Positions 18,486 to 26,871 of a DNA stretch of 64,000 nt are shown here, in pieces. The DNA comes from an uncultured Collinsella sp. (GTDB lineage Bacteria; Actinomycetota; Coriobacteriia; Coriobacteriales; Coriobacteriaceae), in the NCBI GenBank assembly GCA_900542905.1, contig UQPF01000005.1:62001-126000 (forward strand), written 5' to 3'. The position numbers and the translations under genes are program-made. The stretch's first letter is position 1. The number at the start of each line of letters is the position of its first letter. The notes under the pieces are model-generated. The model saw nothing but the letters and a program-made list of their open reading frames with translations, was not told where the DNA came from and did not search any database.

Positions 18486-19624
18486 TTCCCGGCCTCGAAA
18501 TGCTCGTAAGCAGCCATGCCAGTCGCCGTGAACGTCTTCCCATCCCGGTACACGCGCAGCGCCGAATCCAGAAGGGGCAGATACGCCATGGCGCCCGCGC
18601 CCTCGCCCAAGTGCATGCCTGCGTCGAGGGGTGCCTTTATGCCGAGCTCGCGAAGGAGCTCCTGGCTTGCGGGTTCGCTTGATGCGTGGGTGCCCACGAG
18701 GTAGCCCAAGGCGTTGGGGCACAGGCGCGCCGCGCACAAGGCCGCCGTGCAGGATATGACCCCGTCGAGGAGCGCCGGCGCCTTCGAGGCCGCGGCCCCC
18801 AGGTAGAAGCCGCACATCGCCGCGATGTCGAAGCCGCCCACCTTCGAGAGCACGTCGATCGGGTCGGCAGGATCGGGCGAGTTCGCGTCGATAGCGCGCT
18901 CGACCACGTCGCGCTTACGCGCGAGCGAGGCGTCCGAGAGCCCCGCGCCGCGCCCGACGAGGCTCCGCGCGTCCGCCCGGATGAGCACTGCGGCCACCGC
19001 CGCCGAGGTGGTCGTGTTGCCGATGCCCATCTCGCCCGCGGCGAGAAGGCGCACGCCGGCGCGGACAAGCCCGCACGCGACGGCGATTCCGACATCGATC
19101 GCGCGCACGGCCTCATCGCGAGACATAGCGGAGCCGTGCGCGATGTTGCCGCTCCCCCGCCGTACGTTCGCGCGCACCATGCGCGCGTCTTCTATGCCCC
19201 GGGCCATACCCACGTCGACGGGCACGACCTCGGCACACGCGAACGCCGCCATACGGCAGGCGCTCGTGGCCCCCTCGCACATGTTGCGCGCGACGGCTCG
19301 CGTCACGTCTTGCCCGCTTTGCGACACGCCTTCGGCAACGACCCCGTTGTCGGAGAAGAATACCGCGAGCGCACGGGGAAACTCGGCCACCTCGGAGCTC
19401 CCCTGAGCTGCGGCGATACACGCGACGGCGTCTTCAAAGTCGCCCAATCCCCCCAAGGGGTGCGCGATGGAGTCCCACGCGGCGTACGCGGCGGCGCGGG
19501 CGCACTCGTCTGCGGGCGTGATCCGGGAGAGCGCGGCTTCGAGCACGGCGCCCGGCGCCGACGAGAACGTGCGCTCAACTTCCTCGCGGATGCAGGCAAG
19601 CGCGGTTTCGGTTGCTTCAGCCAT
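18482..19624 (-). CDS. cobT: Nicotinate-nucleotide-dimethylbenzimidazole phosphoribosyltransferase
   Basis: Activates the lower-ligand base to alpha-ribazole phosphate using nicotinate mononucleotide. 380 residues. Markers are AVFFSDNGVVAEGVSQSGQD, the glycine-rich AAGEMGIGNTTTSAAV, and the C-terminal HLGEGAGA with the catalytic Glu near residue 341. No genes for making 5,6-dimethylbenzimidazole are in the window, so the lower ligand cannot be predicted. The start overlaps cbiA by 8 bases. Confidence 0.95.
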   Translation of the reverse strand: MAEATETALACIREEVERTFSSAPGAVLEAALSRITPADECARAAAYAAWDSIAHPLGGLGDFEDAVACIAAAQGSSEVAEFPRALAVFFSDNGVVAEGVSQSGQDVTRAVARNMCEGATSACRMAAFACAEVVPVDVGMARGIEDARMVRANVRRGSGNIAHGSAMSRDEAVRAIDVGIAVACGLVRAGVRLLAAGEMGIGNTTTSAAVAAVLIRADARSLVGRGAGLSDASLARKRDVVERAIDANSPDPADPIDVLSKVGGFDIAAMCGFYLGAAASKAPALLDGVISCTAALCAARLCPNALGYLVGTHASSEPASQELLRELGIKAPLDAGMHLGEGAGAMAYLPLLDSALRVYRDGKTFTATGMAAYEHFEAGK

Positions 19625-20999
19625 GCCGTCTCCTCTCTGCGAACGACGCTGCGGCAGACGCGAACGCGCGCGCAACGTCGGGGTTCGCAGGATAGTACAC
19701 ATGCGGGAAGCCCGCAACCAGGGACGGGGTTGTCGTCATGCACGGCCAGCCCTTGTCGCGCCGGGGCTTCTGCGCCCAGAAGTCGCCGCCCGGGCAGGTG
19801 GACTGCCAGTAGTGGAACTCGTGCGCGCGGATGCGTGTGCCGCACGGCCCGTAGAGCCCGTCGCGTTGGGAAGTGAGCTCCACGTACCCGAAATGGGACA
19901 GCCTTCCCCCGTTCTCGCTTGCGCCCTCAAGGGCGCCCGCAACAGGCCAGCGCCGCCCCTCGCTATCGGAGATTTCGCGCTGCAGGTACAGAAACCCACC
20001 ACATTCGGCGACCGTCGGCATGCCGGATTCCACCGCGCGCCGCACCGCCTCGCGCATCGGTGCGTTCTCGGAGAGCTGCCGTACATGGAGCTCCGGGTAG
20101 CCGCCCCCCAGATAGAGGGCGCTTGTCCCCCGGGGCAACTCGCTATCACACAGGGGGCTGAAAAAGGCCAGCTCGCAACCCAGGTCCTCGAGCGCGCGCA
20201 GGTTCTCCTCGTAGTAGAACGAGAACGCCTCGTCACGCGCGACGGCGACGATGGGCCGCGCTCCCGCGATCGGCTCCAACCGGTAAGGTTCCTCGCGGAT
20301 ATCGGGTGCCGTCGCCGCTATTTCGAGCAAGCGGTCAATGTCGACGCTCTTTTCCACCAGCTCGGCCATCTTGTCGATGCGCGCGGAGAGCTGCTCGACC
20401 TCGTCGGCGGTCACAAGCCCCAGATGCCGGCTTTCGAGCGAGAACGCCTCGTCGGCGGGAATATTACCCAAAACCGCGACGCCCGTGTGCTTCTCGATCG
20501 CAGGCGCCGCGTAGGCGCAGGCAGCGGCGCTCGTCTTGTTCAGCACGACGCCGCGCACGTTCGCACAAGGCAGGAACTCGGCGATGCCGCGAATTACGGC
20601 GGCGAGCGATAAAGACGCCCCGCGCCCGTTCACCACTAAAACGACCGGCGTTTCCGTGTCGCGCGCAACCTGGTAGCTGCTCGCGTCGGCCACGCCGGGC
20701 GCCATGCCGTCGTAGAAGCCCATGACCCCCTCGAGCACCGCGACATCCGCGCCCGCGGCGCCGCGTGCGAGCAGGGCGCGCAGCGTCCGGGCGTCGGTGA
20801 AGAAGCCGTCTAAGTTGCCCGAGCGCGCGCCCACGACGCGGCGATGAAAGAGCGGGTCAATGTAGTCGGGGCCGCATTTGAAGGCCGCGCATGCGAGGCC
20901 GCGGCGCGCAAGCGCGCGCAGGAGCGCGCACGTAACGACCGTCTTGCCGCTCCCGCTCGAGGGCGCAGCGACCATGAAACGCGGGATGGTCGTGCTCAC
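19617..20999 (-). CDS. cbiA: Cobyrinate a,c-diamide synthase
   Basis: Glutamine- and ATP-dependent amidation of the a and c acetate groups of cobyrinate. 460 residues from the GTG at 20999 (GTGA overlap with the cbiET stop), starting STTIPRFMVAAPSSGSGKT with the P-loop at residues 12-20. Further markers are CGPDYIDPLFH, VMGFYDG, a C-terminal glutaminase with VAECGGFLYLQ (Cys333), and ALYLGGGYPELH. The His of HEFHYW closes the triad region. The gene end overlaps cobT. Confidence 0.95.
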   Translation of the reverse strand: MSTTIPRFMVAAPSSGSGKTVVTCALLRALARRGLACAAFKCGPDYIDPLFHRRVVGARSGNLDGFFTDARTLRALLARGAAGADVAVLEGVMGFYDGMAPGVADASSYQVARDTETPVVLVVNGRGASLSLAAVIRGIAEFLPCANVRGVVLNKTSAAACAYAAPAIEKHTGVAVLGNIPADEAFSLESRHLGLVTADEVEQLSARIDKMAELVEKSVDIDRLLEIAATAPDIREEPYRLEPIAGARPIVAVARDEAFSFYYEENLRALEDLGCELAFFSPLCDSELPRGTSALYLGGGYPELHVRQLSENAPMREAVRRAVESGMPTVAECGGFLYLQREISDSEGRRWPVAGALEGASENGGRLSHFGYVELTSQRDGLYGPCGTRIRAHEFHYWQSTCPGGDFWAQKPRRDKGWPCMTTTPSLVAGFPHVYYPANPDVARAFASAAASFAERRRHG

Positions 21000-22345
21000 C
21001 GGGCGCCGCCTTCCCCACCCGCACCACGCGCGCTGACGAGGAACACGGGGTTTTGCGCCTTCATAAGATGGTGCGAGCCTACAGCCTCGGCGCGGGCGGC
21101 CGACACCTGGCACGCCTCGAACCCCTTAAAGCGCGAACCCGAGAGAAGCGCGCACGCCTCGGTGAGCGTCTCAACGGTGACGCATGGCACGCACAGGCGA
21201 ACCTGCGAGTTCTTCTCGAGCGCCGCCTCCACGATAGAGGGAAGCTCGCCCGCGCTCCCGCCGACGAACACGGCGTCGGGGACGGGCAGTTTCGCGAGCG
21301 CTTCGGGGGCGACACCGGGGACCGCATGCACGTTGCCGCACCCGAATGCATCCGCGTTCTCTCGGATGAGCCGCACGCCGGCCGCGTTGCGCTCGACCGC
21401 CCATACCGACCCCGCTCGCGCGACGAGCGCCGCCTCAATCGACACGCTCCCCGTGCCGGCTCCGACGTCCCACACGGTGTCGGTCGCGGTAAGGCGCAGC
21501 TTCGCGAGCGCGACGGCGCGCACCTCCTGCTTGGTCATGGGAACGTCGCCGCGGATGAAGAGCTCGTCGGGAATGCCCGAGGAAGCGTACGGCCAGCGGG
21601 AGCTCGCGGCGCGGGATGCGCCCGCAGGGTCCGCCGCGGAAGAAGCCGCCGCGGGCGATGACGCGCCGGCCGGCGCCTCGGAGGCTGCGCTAGAGCCCGC
21701 AGGCGACCCGGCGCCGCCTGCGAACTCGATAAGCATCACGTTCAAGTCGTCAAACGTCTGACCTGCGATTTCACTTGCGGTCGCGCAGGTGATGCGCTCG
21801 TCAGGGTACGACAGGCGCTCGGCCACCGTCACGCGCGCGTCCCCGAAGCCCGCTTGCGCAAGCTCGCACGAAAGCCGCGAGGGGTCTTCCCCGCCCGACG
21901 TGACGAGGAAGAGCTCACCTGCGCGCTCGGCCTCGGCCACGATGTCGCACGCCACGCCGTGAGCGCTCGCAAAGCGCCAATCCTGCCATGGACGCGCGAG
22001 GCGCGCGGCGAGATACGACGCTGAGCTTATGCCGGGAATGACGCGCACGTCCACCTGCGCGTTGCCGGAGAGCGCCTCCACCAGGCGGCGCGCGCCGCTG
22101 AACAGCCCCACATCGCCCGTCATCACGACCACGGCGCGCTGCCACGACGCCGCATCGGTGAGCGCGGCGGCGATGTCCGCCGTCTTCACGAGCTCGCATC
22201 TCACCACGTCGGGCGGCACGTCGATGCCGGCAAGCGCGCGATGAGCGCCGATGACCACGTCGGCGATGTCGATCGCGTCGAGCGCCGCGCGCGAGAGCAA
22301 GTCGGGGTTTCCGGGCCCCGCCCCGATGATCGTTACCTTTCGCAT
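20996..22345 (-). CDS. cbiET: Fused CbiE-CbiT cobalt-precorrin methyltransferase/decarboxylase
   Basis: 449-residue fusion, equivalent to CobL of the aerobic pathway. Residues 1 to about 208 are CbiE (C5-methyltransferase; VTIIGAGPGNPDLLSRAA, GDVGLFSGARRL, VIPGISSASYLAA). Residues about 255-449 are CbiT (C15-methylation and C12 decarboxylation; PMTKQEVRAVALAKL, SAM site VWDVGAGTGSVSIEAA). Between them is a low-complexity Ala/Ser/Pro/Gly linker (residues 210-249). The ATG at 22345 overlaps the end of cbiH by 13 bases, and its stop overlaps cbiA (GTGA). Confidence 0.93.
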   Translation of the reverse strand: MRKVTIIGAGPGNPDLLSRAALDAIDIADVVIGAHRALAGIDVPPDVVRCELVKTADIAAALTDAASWQRAVVVMTGDVGLFSGARRLVEALSGNAQVDVRVIPGISSASYLAARLARPWQDWRFASAHGVACDIVAEAERAGELFLVTSGGEDPSRLSCELAQAGFGDARVTVAERLSYPDERITCATASEIAGQTFDDLNVMLIEFAGGAGSPAGSSAASEAPAGASSPAAASSAADPAGASRAASSRWPYASSGIPDELFIRGDVPMTKQEVRAVALAKLRLTATDTVWDVGAGTGSVSIEAALVARAGSVWAVERNAAGVRLIRENADAFGCGNVHAVPGVAPEALAKLPVPDAVFVGGSAGELPSIVEAALEKNSQVRLCVPCVTVETLTEACALLSGSRFKGFEACQVSAARAEAVGSHHLMKAQNPVFLVSARGAGGEGGAR

Positions 22346-23076
22346 GAAATCTCCCGATACCCGCGCGGCGTGACCATACGGCCGCCTACGAGCCTCGTGT
22401 CCGCGTTGCCGACGAACACGGTGGTGAACATGTCGGCGTCGATCTCCCCCAGCTCGGAGAGCCTGCACATGCCCGACTGCTGCCCCTCGCGCCCGATGTT
22501 GCGTACCCAGCCGCAGAGCGTGTCGGGGGCCTTCCATTCGAGCATAATCTTCGCCGCGCGTGAGAGCCTGTCGGCGCGCTTTCTGCTGCGCGGGTTGTAC
22601 AAACAGATGCAGAAGTCGGCGCTCGCCACGGCGGCGAGCCTGCGCTCGATGACCTCCCATGGCGTGAGCAGGTCGGAGAGCGACACGACCGCGAAGTCGT
22701 GGGCAAGCGGGGCGCCGAGCACCGCCGACCCGCTCTGAGCCGCGGTGGCCCCGGCGATAACTTCCACGTCTACATCGGGGTAGTCCTCCGCAAGCTCCAG
22801 CACAGGGCTCGCCATGCCGTACACGCCCGCGTCACCGCTGCACACGAGCGCCACGGCTTCTCCGCTCTGCGCGCGCGAAAGCGCCAGGCGGCACCGTTCG
22901 ACCTCGTGCATCATCGGCGTCGCGAGATGCGCCGCGTCAGGCACGGCGGCGAGCGCGAGCTCCACGTATTTCGTGTACCCCACAACGATGTCGGCCGCCT
23001 CCAGCGCGCGCCGAGCCGCAATCGTCATGCCGTCGGGGCCGCCCGGGCCGATCCCCACCACGAAGAGCTTTCCCAT
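22333..23076 (-). CDS. cbiH: Cobalt-precorrin-3 C17-methyltransferase, ring-contracting
   Basis: SAM-dependent methylation at C-17 that triggers contraction of the ring. 247 residues of the tetrapyrrole methylase fold: LFVVGIGPGGPDGMT at the start, LVCSGDAGVYGMASPVLE, VEVIAGATAAQSGSAVLGAPLAHDF, and CLYNPRSRKRADRL, all typical of CbiH/CobJ. An ATG at 23076 shares one base with the cbiG stop. A GTG one codon upstream (23079) is an equally coupled alternative. Confidence 0.94.
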   Translation of the reverse strand: MGKLFVVGIGPGGPDGMTIAARRALEAADIVVGYTKYVELALAAVPDAAHLATPMMHEVERCRLALSRAQSGEAVALVCSGDAGVYGMASPVLELAEDYPDVDVEVIAGATAAQSGSAVLGAPLAHDFAVVSLSDLLTPWEVIERRLAAVASADFCICLYNPRSRKRADRLSRAAKIMLEWKAPDTLCGWVRNIGREGQQSGMCRLSELGEIDADMFTTVFVGNADTRLVGGRMVTPRGYREISCER

Positions 23077-24209
23077 CACCGCTCCTTAAACGAAAGTTCG
23101 ATAGTTACCCTGGAAAACGCGACGGTCACGCCGCCGTGAGCAAGCTTCGGGAAGATCAGTTTACCCCCGTCCGCGAGCGCCGCGCGCTCGCACACGTTGT
23201 CGACCCCCACCGTCGCGCGCACGAAATCAGATGGCGAAACGCTGCCTTCGACCTGCGACAACTCCTCTGCGGAATACGTCGTAAGCGGGATATTGCGCGC
23301 GCGGCAGAAGGCGAGCAGACCCTTCTCGTGCGCCTTCACGTCGATCGTCGCCGCCTCGCGCACGGCCGAAGGCGAGATGCCCGCCTGCCCGCACGCGAGA
23401 AGAAACGCCTCCCCGATCGCTTCGGCGCACGCACCGCGACGGCACCCTATGCCCGCAACGATGCAGGGCACGACAAGGCGAAGCGGCTCGGGCGCAGGCG
23501 CCTGCGCCCGCACGCACGCTGGCTTCCCAGTTTCACCGTCGGGCACGACCTCGCCCGTTGTCTCCGCCGCGCGAACGAACGCACCTGCATTCGCGCCAGC
23601 GAACGGTGACACGACGATATCGGCCCGAGCGCGGTCGGACGCAATGTCAACCCCCTCAGGCGGCTGTCCCGAAATCGGCATGTCGGAATAGAGCGCCACG
23701 CGCCCGCCCGAAAGCAGCCTCGCCGACACTCGCTTGATAGCCTCGGGATTCGAAACGGCGAGCCCCTCACAGCGCGCCCACGTATCCACCGCCCACACGC
23801 CGCGGACGTCGGTCGCCGTTGTGATGACGGGGATGGCCCCTGCCGCGCGTGCCACAGTTTGCGCAAGCTCGTTCGCACCGCCCAAATGCCCCGACAAAAG
23901 CGGGACGGCAAAGCGCCCCGCCTCGTCGATCACCACAACCGCGGGATCTTTTGCCTTCGAGGCGACATGCGGCGCGATCGCCCGCACGGCGATGCCCGCC
24001 GCGCCGACGAACAGAAGCGCGTCCGACGCTTCCCACGCGAGCGCCGTCCATGCGCGCAGGTCGGCCTTCCCCTCGCCGAACCCGCGCGAAACGGAAACGT
24101 TCCAGCCAGGGTCATCTTCACCTGTCTGCGCGCAATCGGAAAGCGCGCGTGCGGTGCGCTCCGCCAACGCATACCCCCTCTCAGTGAACGCTATGCAGGA
24201 AATCCTCAT
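23076..24209 (-). CDS. cbiG: Cobalt-precorrin-5A hydrolase
   Basis: Opens the ring A lactone of cobalt-precorrin-5A and releases acetaldehyde, a step specific to the anaerobic pathway. 377 residues. The N-terminal part has SDALLFVGAAGIAVRAIAPH and VVIDEAGRFAVPLLSGHLGG ANELA-type motifs, and the C-terminal domain has VAGIGCRRGACAEAI and a second AT-IDVKAHEKGLL motif. The ATG at 24209 directly abuts the stop of the cbiL remnant. Its presence, with CbiK and CbiD, places the pathway in the cobalt-early (anaerobic) class. Confidence 0.93.
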   Translation of the reverse strand: MRISCIAFTERGYALAERTARALSDCAQTGEDDPGWNVSVSRGFGEGKADLRAWTALAWEASDALLFVGAAGIAVRAIAPHVASKAKDPAVVVIDEAGRFAVPLLSGHLGGANELAQTVARAAGAIPVITTATDVRGVWAVDTWARCEGLAVSNPEAIKRVSARLLSGGRVALYSDMPISGQPPEGVDIASDRARADIVVSPFAGANAGAFVRAAETTGEVVPDGETGKPACVRAQAPAPEPLRLVVPCIVAGIGCRRGACAEAIGEAFLLACGQAGISPSAVREAATIDVKAHEKGLLAFCRARNIPLTTYSAEELSQVEGSVSPSDFVRATVGVDNVCERAALADGGKLIFPKLAHGGVTVAFSRVTIELSFKER

Positions 24210-24443
24210 CTAGCGCACTACCATCGTCGAGAAGTAGCTGCCCCGATCGGGCACATCGTCGAGCGAGCGGTACACGCGCTCGCCCGGAAGACCACAGTCC
24301 TCTACGAGCTCGGCACCGTCGAAGGCGCCCTCCTCGCGAAGGATGCGCTTCGTGTCCGCAAGCGAGCGGCGCGCCTTCATGACCACCTTCGTCCCCGACC
24401 AGCCGATCACGCGGGGCACCCCGTACAGAACGCCTTTACTCAT
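24210..24443 (-). pseudogene. cbiL: Remnant of cobalt-precorrin-2 C20-methyltransferase (CbiL), internal deletion
   Basis: 77 codons with an intact start (MSKGVLYGV, the usual CbiL N-terminus) that jump straight to a CbiL-like C-terminus (KVVMKARRSLADTKRIL ... DCGLPGERVYRSLDDVP ... YFSTMVV). A normal CbiL is about 230-240 residues, so about 150 codons are gone, including the GVGxGDPxLLT SAM-site motif and most of the catalytic domain. The frame is kept and both junctions with neighbours are normal (8-base overlap with cbiD, abutting cbiG). The product should be inactive. No other CbiL is in the window. Confidence 0.8.
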
Positions 24444-25620
24444 ACGTCGCCCCCAATTCCCCGATAACTGCATCGGCGCCCGACGTGCGGAAAAGCTCGC
24501 GGCGCTCGGCGTCGAACACGACCGCGGCGATGTCGCATGCGCCCGCCGCGCGGCGGCGCAACCTGTCCTCGATTGCCGCAGCGAGCGAGGCGCGCGCAGC
24601 GTCCCCCACGCCGGCGGCCTCGATTACCTCGAGCGCCACCGTGGTCGTGACGGACGTCATGATCTCGCGCACGGTCTTCGCGCCCGCGCCGGCCATGGCC
24701 GCGTGGGCGGCCAGAATCTCCGCGCGGCAGTCGGCGGTACGCGAATGGGTGTCCATGATGCCGCCCGCGACCTTCACCAGCTTGCCGATGTGTCCCACAA
24801 GAAGGACATTGGTGAATCCCTCGCGAACGCAGCAATCAATCGCATCGCCTACAAAGTTGGAGATAAAGACCACCGGCGCACCGTTTAGGTGGAAATGCCC
24901 CGAGATGAACTGCGCGCCGTAGTTGCCGGGCGTGAGCACGACTCCGCGCCGCCCCATAGCCGCATGCTGCCGAATCTCGAGCACGATGCTGTCGCGCAAG
25001 GCAGCGAGGCTGCGCGGCTCGACGATGCCCGTCGTGCCCAGGATGGAGATGCCGTCCTTTATCCCCAGGTGCGGGTTGAAGGTCTTTTCGGCAAGGGCAA
25101 CGCCCTCGGGTACAGAAATCGTCACAGCAATATTTCCAGAAAAGACGTGCGCGGCGCACACCTCGCGAACCGCCGAAGTGATCATCGCGCGCGGCGTCGC
25201 GTTGATGGCGGCCGCCCCCACCGGCTGCTCGAGCCCGGGCAACGTCACGCGCCCCACGCCCACGCCGCCATCGACGGAAACTTCCGATTCGCGCGCGGGC
25301 ACGCCCTTGCTGCCCGCAGCACCCGTGCCCGACCCCGCATGTTCCACGCGCGCGTACACGAGCACGCCGTCGGTCACATCGGCATCGTCGCCTGCGTCCT
25401 TTCGCACGGCGCACTGGGCGCACCCCTCGCCGATGCATGCGTCGACCACGTTCGCTTCGACGGGCAGCCCGCCGGGGGTGACGATCGACACGAGGCCGAC
25501 GGGCTTTCGTGACAAGAGCATCTCGCAGGCCGCCTTCGCCGCGAGCGCGGCGCAGCTCCCCGTGGTGTAGCCGCAGCGCAGGCGGGTCGTCCCGGTATAT
25601 ATGTAGTGCTCGAAGGCCAC
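24436..25620 (-). CDS. cbiD: Cobalt-precorrin-5B C1-methyltransferase
   Basis: SAM-dependent methylation at C-1 in the anaerobic pathway. 394 residues. CbiD signature LRCGYTTGSCAALAAKAA near the N-terminus, then VTLPGLEQPVGAAAINATPR, the SVPEGVALAEKTFNPHLGI segment, and ISILGTTGIVEP, and VLLVGHIGKLVKVAGGIMDTHSR near the C-terminus. The start is the GTG at 25620, one base after the cbiF stop, which yields the standard N-terminus. The 3' end overlaps the cbiL remnant. Confidence 0.94.
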   Translation of the reverse strand: MAFEHYIYTGTTRLRCGYTTGSCAALAAKAACEMLLSRKPVGLVSIVTPGGLPVEANVVDACIGEGCAQCAVRKDAGDDADVTDGVLVYARVEHAGSGTGAAGSKGVPARESEVSVDGGVGVGRVTLPGLEQPVGAAAINATPRAMITSAVREVCAAHVFSGNIAVTISVPEGVALAEKTFNPHLGIKDGISILGTTGIVEPRSLAALRDSIVLEIRQHAAMGRRGVVLTPGNYGAQFISGHFHLNGAPVVFISNFVGDAIDCCVREGFTNVLLVGHIGKLVKVAGGIMDTHSRTADCRAEILAAHAAMAGAGAKTVREIMTSVTTTVALEVIEAAGVGDAARASLAAAIEDRLRRRAAGACDIAAVVFDAERRELFRTSGADAVIGELGATYE

Positions 25621-25621
25621 G

Positions 25622-26413
25622 CTAGCTGCTCGCCTTCCGATACCCCGTGGCAAAAGAAGGGTCGTAAAGCTTGCTGCGCTCGTACGACTCCGCTTGCGCG
25701 CCGTTGTGCGCAAGCCCGCCGCGAGCTCCGAGCACGCGGCCCACCACCACGAGCGCCGTGCGGTCGATGCCCTCTCGCGCGCCCGCATCGGCGAGCGTGC
25801 CCACTGTGCATCGCACCACGCGCTCCTCAGGCCAGGTCGCCTTGTACACGAGCGCCGCCGGCTCGTCGGAACTGCGGCCCGCGGCCAAAAGCTCGGCGGA
25901 AAGCTCGGCGAGCATACCCGAGCTCAGGAAGATGACCATGGTCGAGCCGCTTTCCGCCATGGTGCGCATGCCCTCGCCCGCGGGCATGGGGGTGCGTCCG
26001 GAAAGCCGCGTGATCACGACCGACTGGCTGATTCCCGGCAGCGTGTATTCCTGGCGAAGTGCCGCCGCGGCACCGCAAAAGCTCGACACGCCGGGCACCA
26101 CCTCGTAGTCCACGCCGTGCGCGTCGAGCGCGTCCATCTGCTCCTGGATGGCGCCGTACAGGCACGGGTCGCCCGTGTGCAGGCGCACCACTTCCTCGCC
26201 CCGCGCGTCTGCCGCGCACATCACGTCGAGCACTTCCTCCAAGGTCATGTGCGCGCTGTCGTAGACGATGCAGGATTCCTTGCACTCAGCGAGCAGCTCG
26301 GGGTTCACAAGGCTTCCCGCCCAAACGACCACGTCGGCTGCGCGCAGAAGGCGCGCCCCGCGCAGCGTGATAAGGTCGGTGGCGCCCGAGCCTGCGCCAA
26401 CGATATGAATCAT
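25622..26413 (-). CDS. cbiF: Cobalt-precorrin-4 C11-methyltransferase
   Basis: SAM-dependent methylation at C-11. 263 residues of the tetrapyrrole methylase fold: MIHIVGAGSGATDLITLRG, then VVWAGSLVNPELL, VVRLHTGDPCLYGAIQEQMD, YEVVPGVSSFCGAAAALRQEYTLPG-type region, and VITRLSGRTPMP, all typical of CbiF/CobM. The ATG at 26413 is preceded by GGGAAGGGAAGG. It is the first gene of the 17-gene minus-strand operon. No clear promoter or riboswitch was found for this strand in the 450-base divergent region. Confidence 0.95.
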   Translation of the reverse strand: MIHIVGAGSGATDLITLRGARLLRAADVVVWAGSLVNPELLAECKESCIVYDSAHMTLEEVLDVMCAADARGEEVVRLHTGDPCLYGAIQEQMDALDAHGVDYEVVPGVSSFCGAAAALRQEYTLPGISQSVVITRLSGRTPMPAGEGMRTMAESGSTMVIFLSSGMLAELSAELLAAGRSSDEPAALVYKATWPEERVVRCTVGTLADAGAREGIDRTALVVVGRVLGARGGLAHNGAQAESYERSKLYDPSFATGYRKASS

Positions 26414-26544
26414 CCGAGCCTTCCCTTCCCGTTTCTCATCGCAACCGTTTACGCCGCCATTCGCGCAGCGGGCAAAACACGGCGCCTGCGGCGGCAATCG
26501 GCGCAAATACGCAGGCAGGAGGCGCAATGCAGCCCGCCCTGGCT

Positions 26545-26573
26545 TTGACACGTTCACAAGTGCCCACTATCAT
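26545..26573 (+). promoter_or_regulatory. Sigma-70 type promoter of the cbiK-transporter unit
   Basis: TTGACA (26545-26550), a 17-base spacer, then TATCAT (26568-26573): a consensus-like housekeeping promoter directed at the riboswitch and cbiK. It is the strongest promoter seen in the island. Confidence 0.75.
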
Positions 26574-26604
26574 AGTAAAAGTTTCGGCAACGAGCATATG
26601 ACAA

Positions 26605-26750
26605 TCGGATAAAAGGAAATGACCGGCGCGGCGCCCGCACAGCCCGCGCTGGCTTGCGGAGGGAACCAGGTGGGAATCCTGGGCAAGGGACATTACTGTA
26701 TAGGACGCGCGGGCGAACCGCCTCGCGCCCCAAGCCAGACTGCTTCGCCT
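26605..26750 (+). promoter_or_regulatory. Cobalamin riboswitch
   Basis: The + strand shows the ordered elements of the B12-sensing aptamer: GGGAACC then GGTGGGAATCC (about 26661-26679), a shortened core CATTACTGTATAGG (26691-26704) in place of GCCACTGTA, a GC-rich arm, and the B12 box AAGCCAGACTGC (26731-26742). It lies between a strong promoter and cbiK, in the sense orientation. Downstream, CACGGC-ATC-GCCGTG (26758-26772) and ACCCC-GA-GGGGT followed by a T-rich run (to about 26815) could be the expression platform. Expected effect: less cbiK and transporter expression when adenosylcobalamin is abundant. Confidence 0.8.
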
Positions 26751-26871
26751 TTTCCTCACGGCATCGCCGTGGCGTTAGCTCCTTGTGAACCCCGAGGGGT
26801 GCGCTTTTCTTTCGCTTGTGCCGACAAGCAACTGTCGCCGGGGGACCGGCAAACCGAGGAAAGGAAAAACC

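Noticed and set aside
26414..26560. A second cobalamin riboswitch for the minus-strand operon
   Set aside because: AGCCAGGGCGGGCTGC on the minus strand resembles a B12 box, but the required GGTG--AATCC and CACTG elements are absent upstream of it on that strand.
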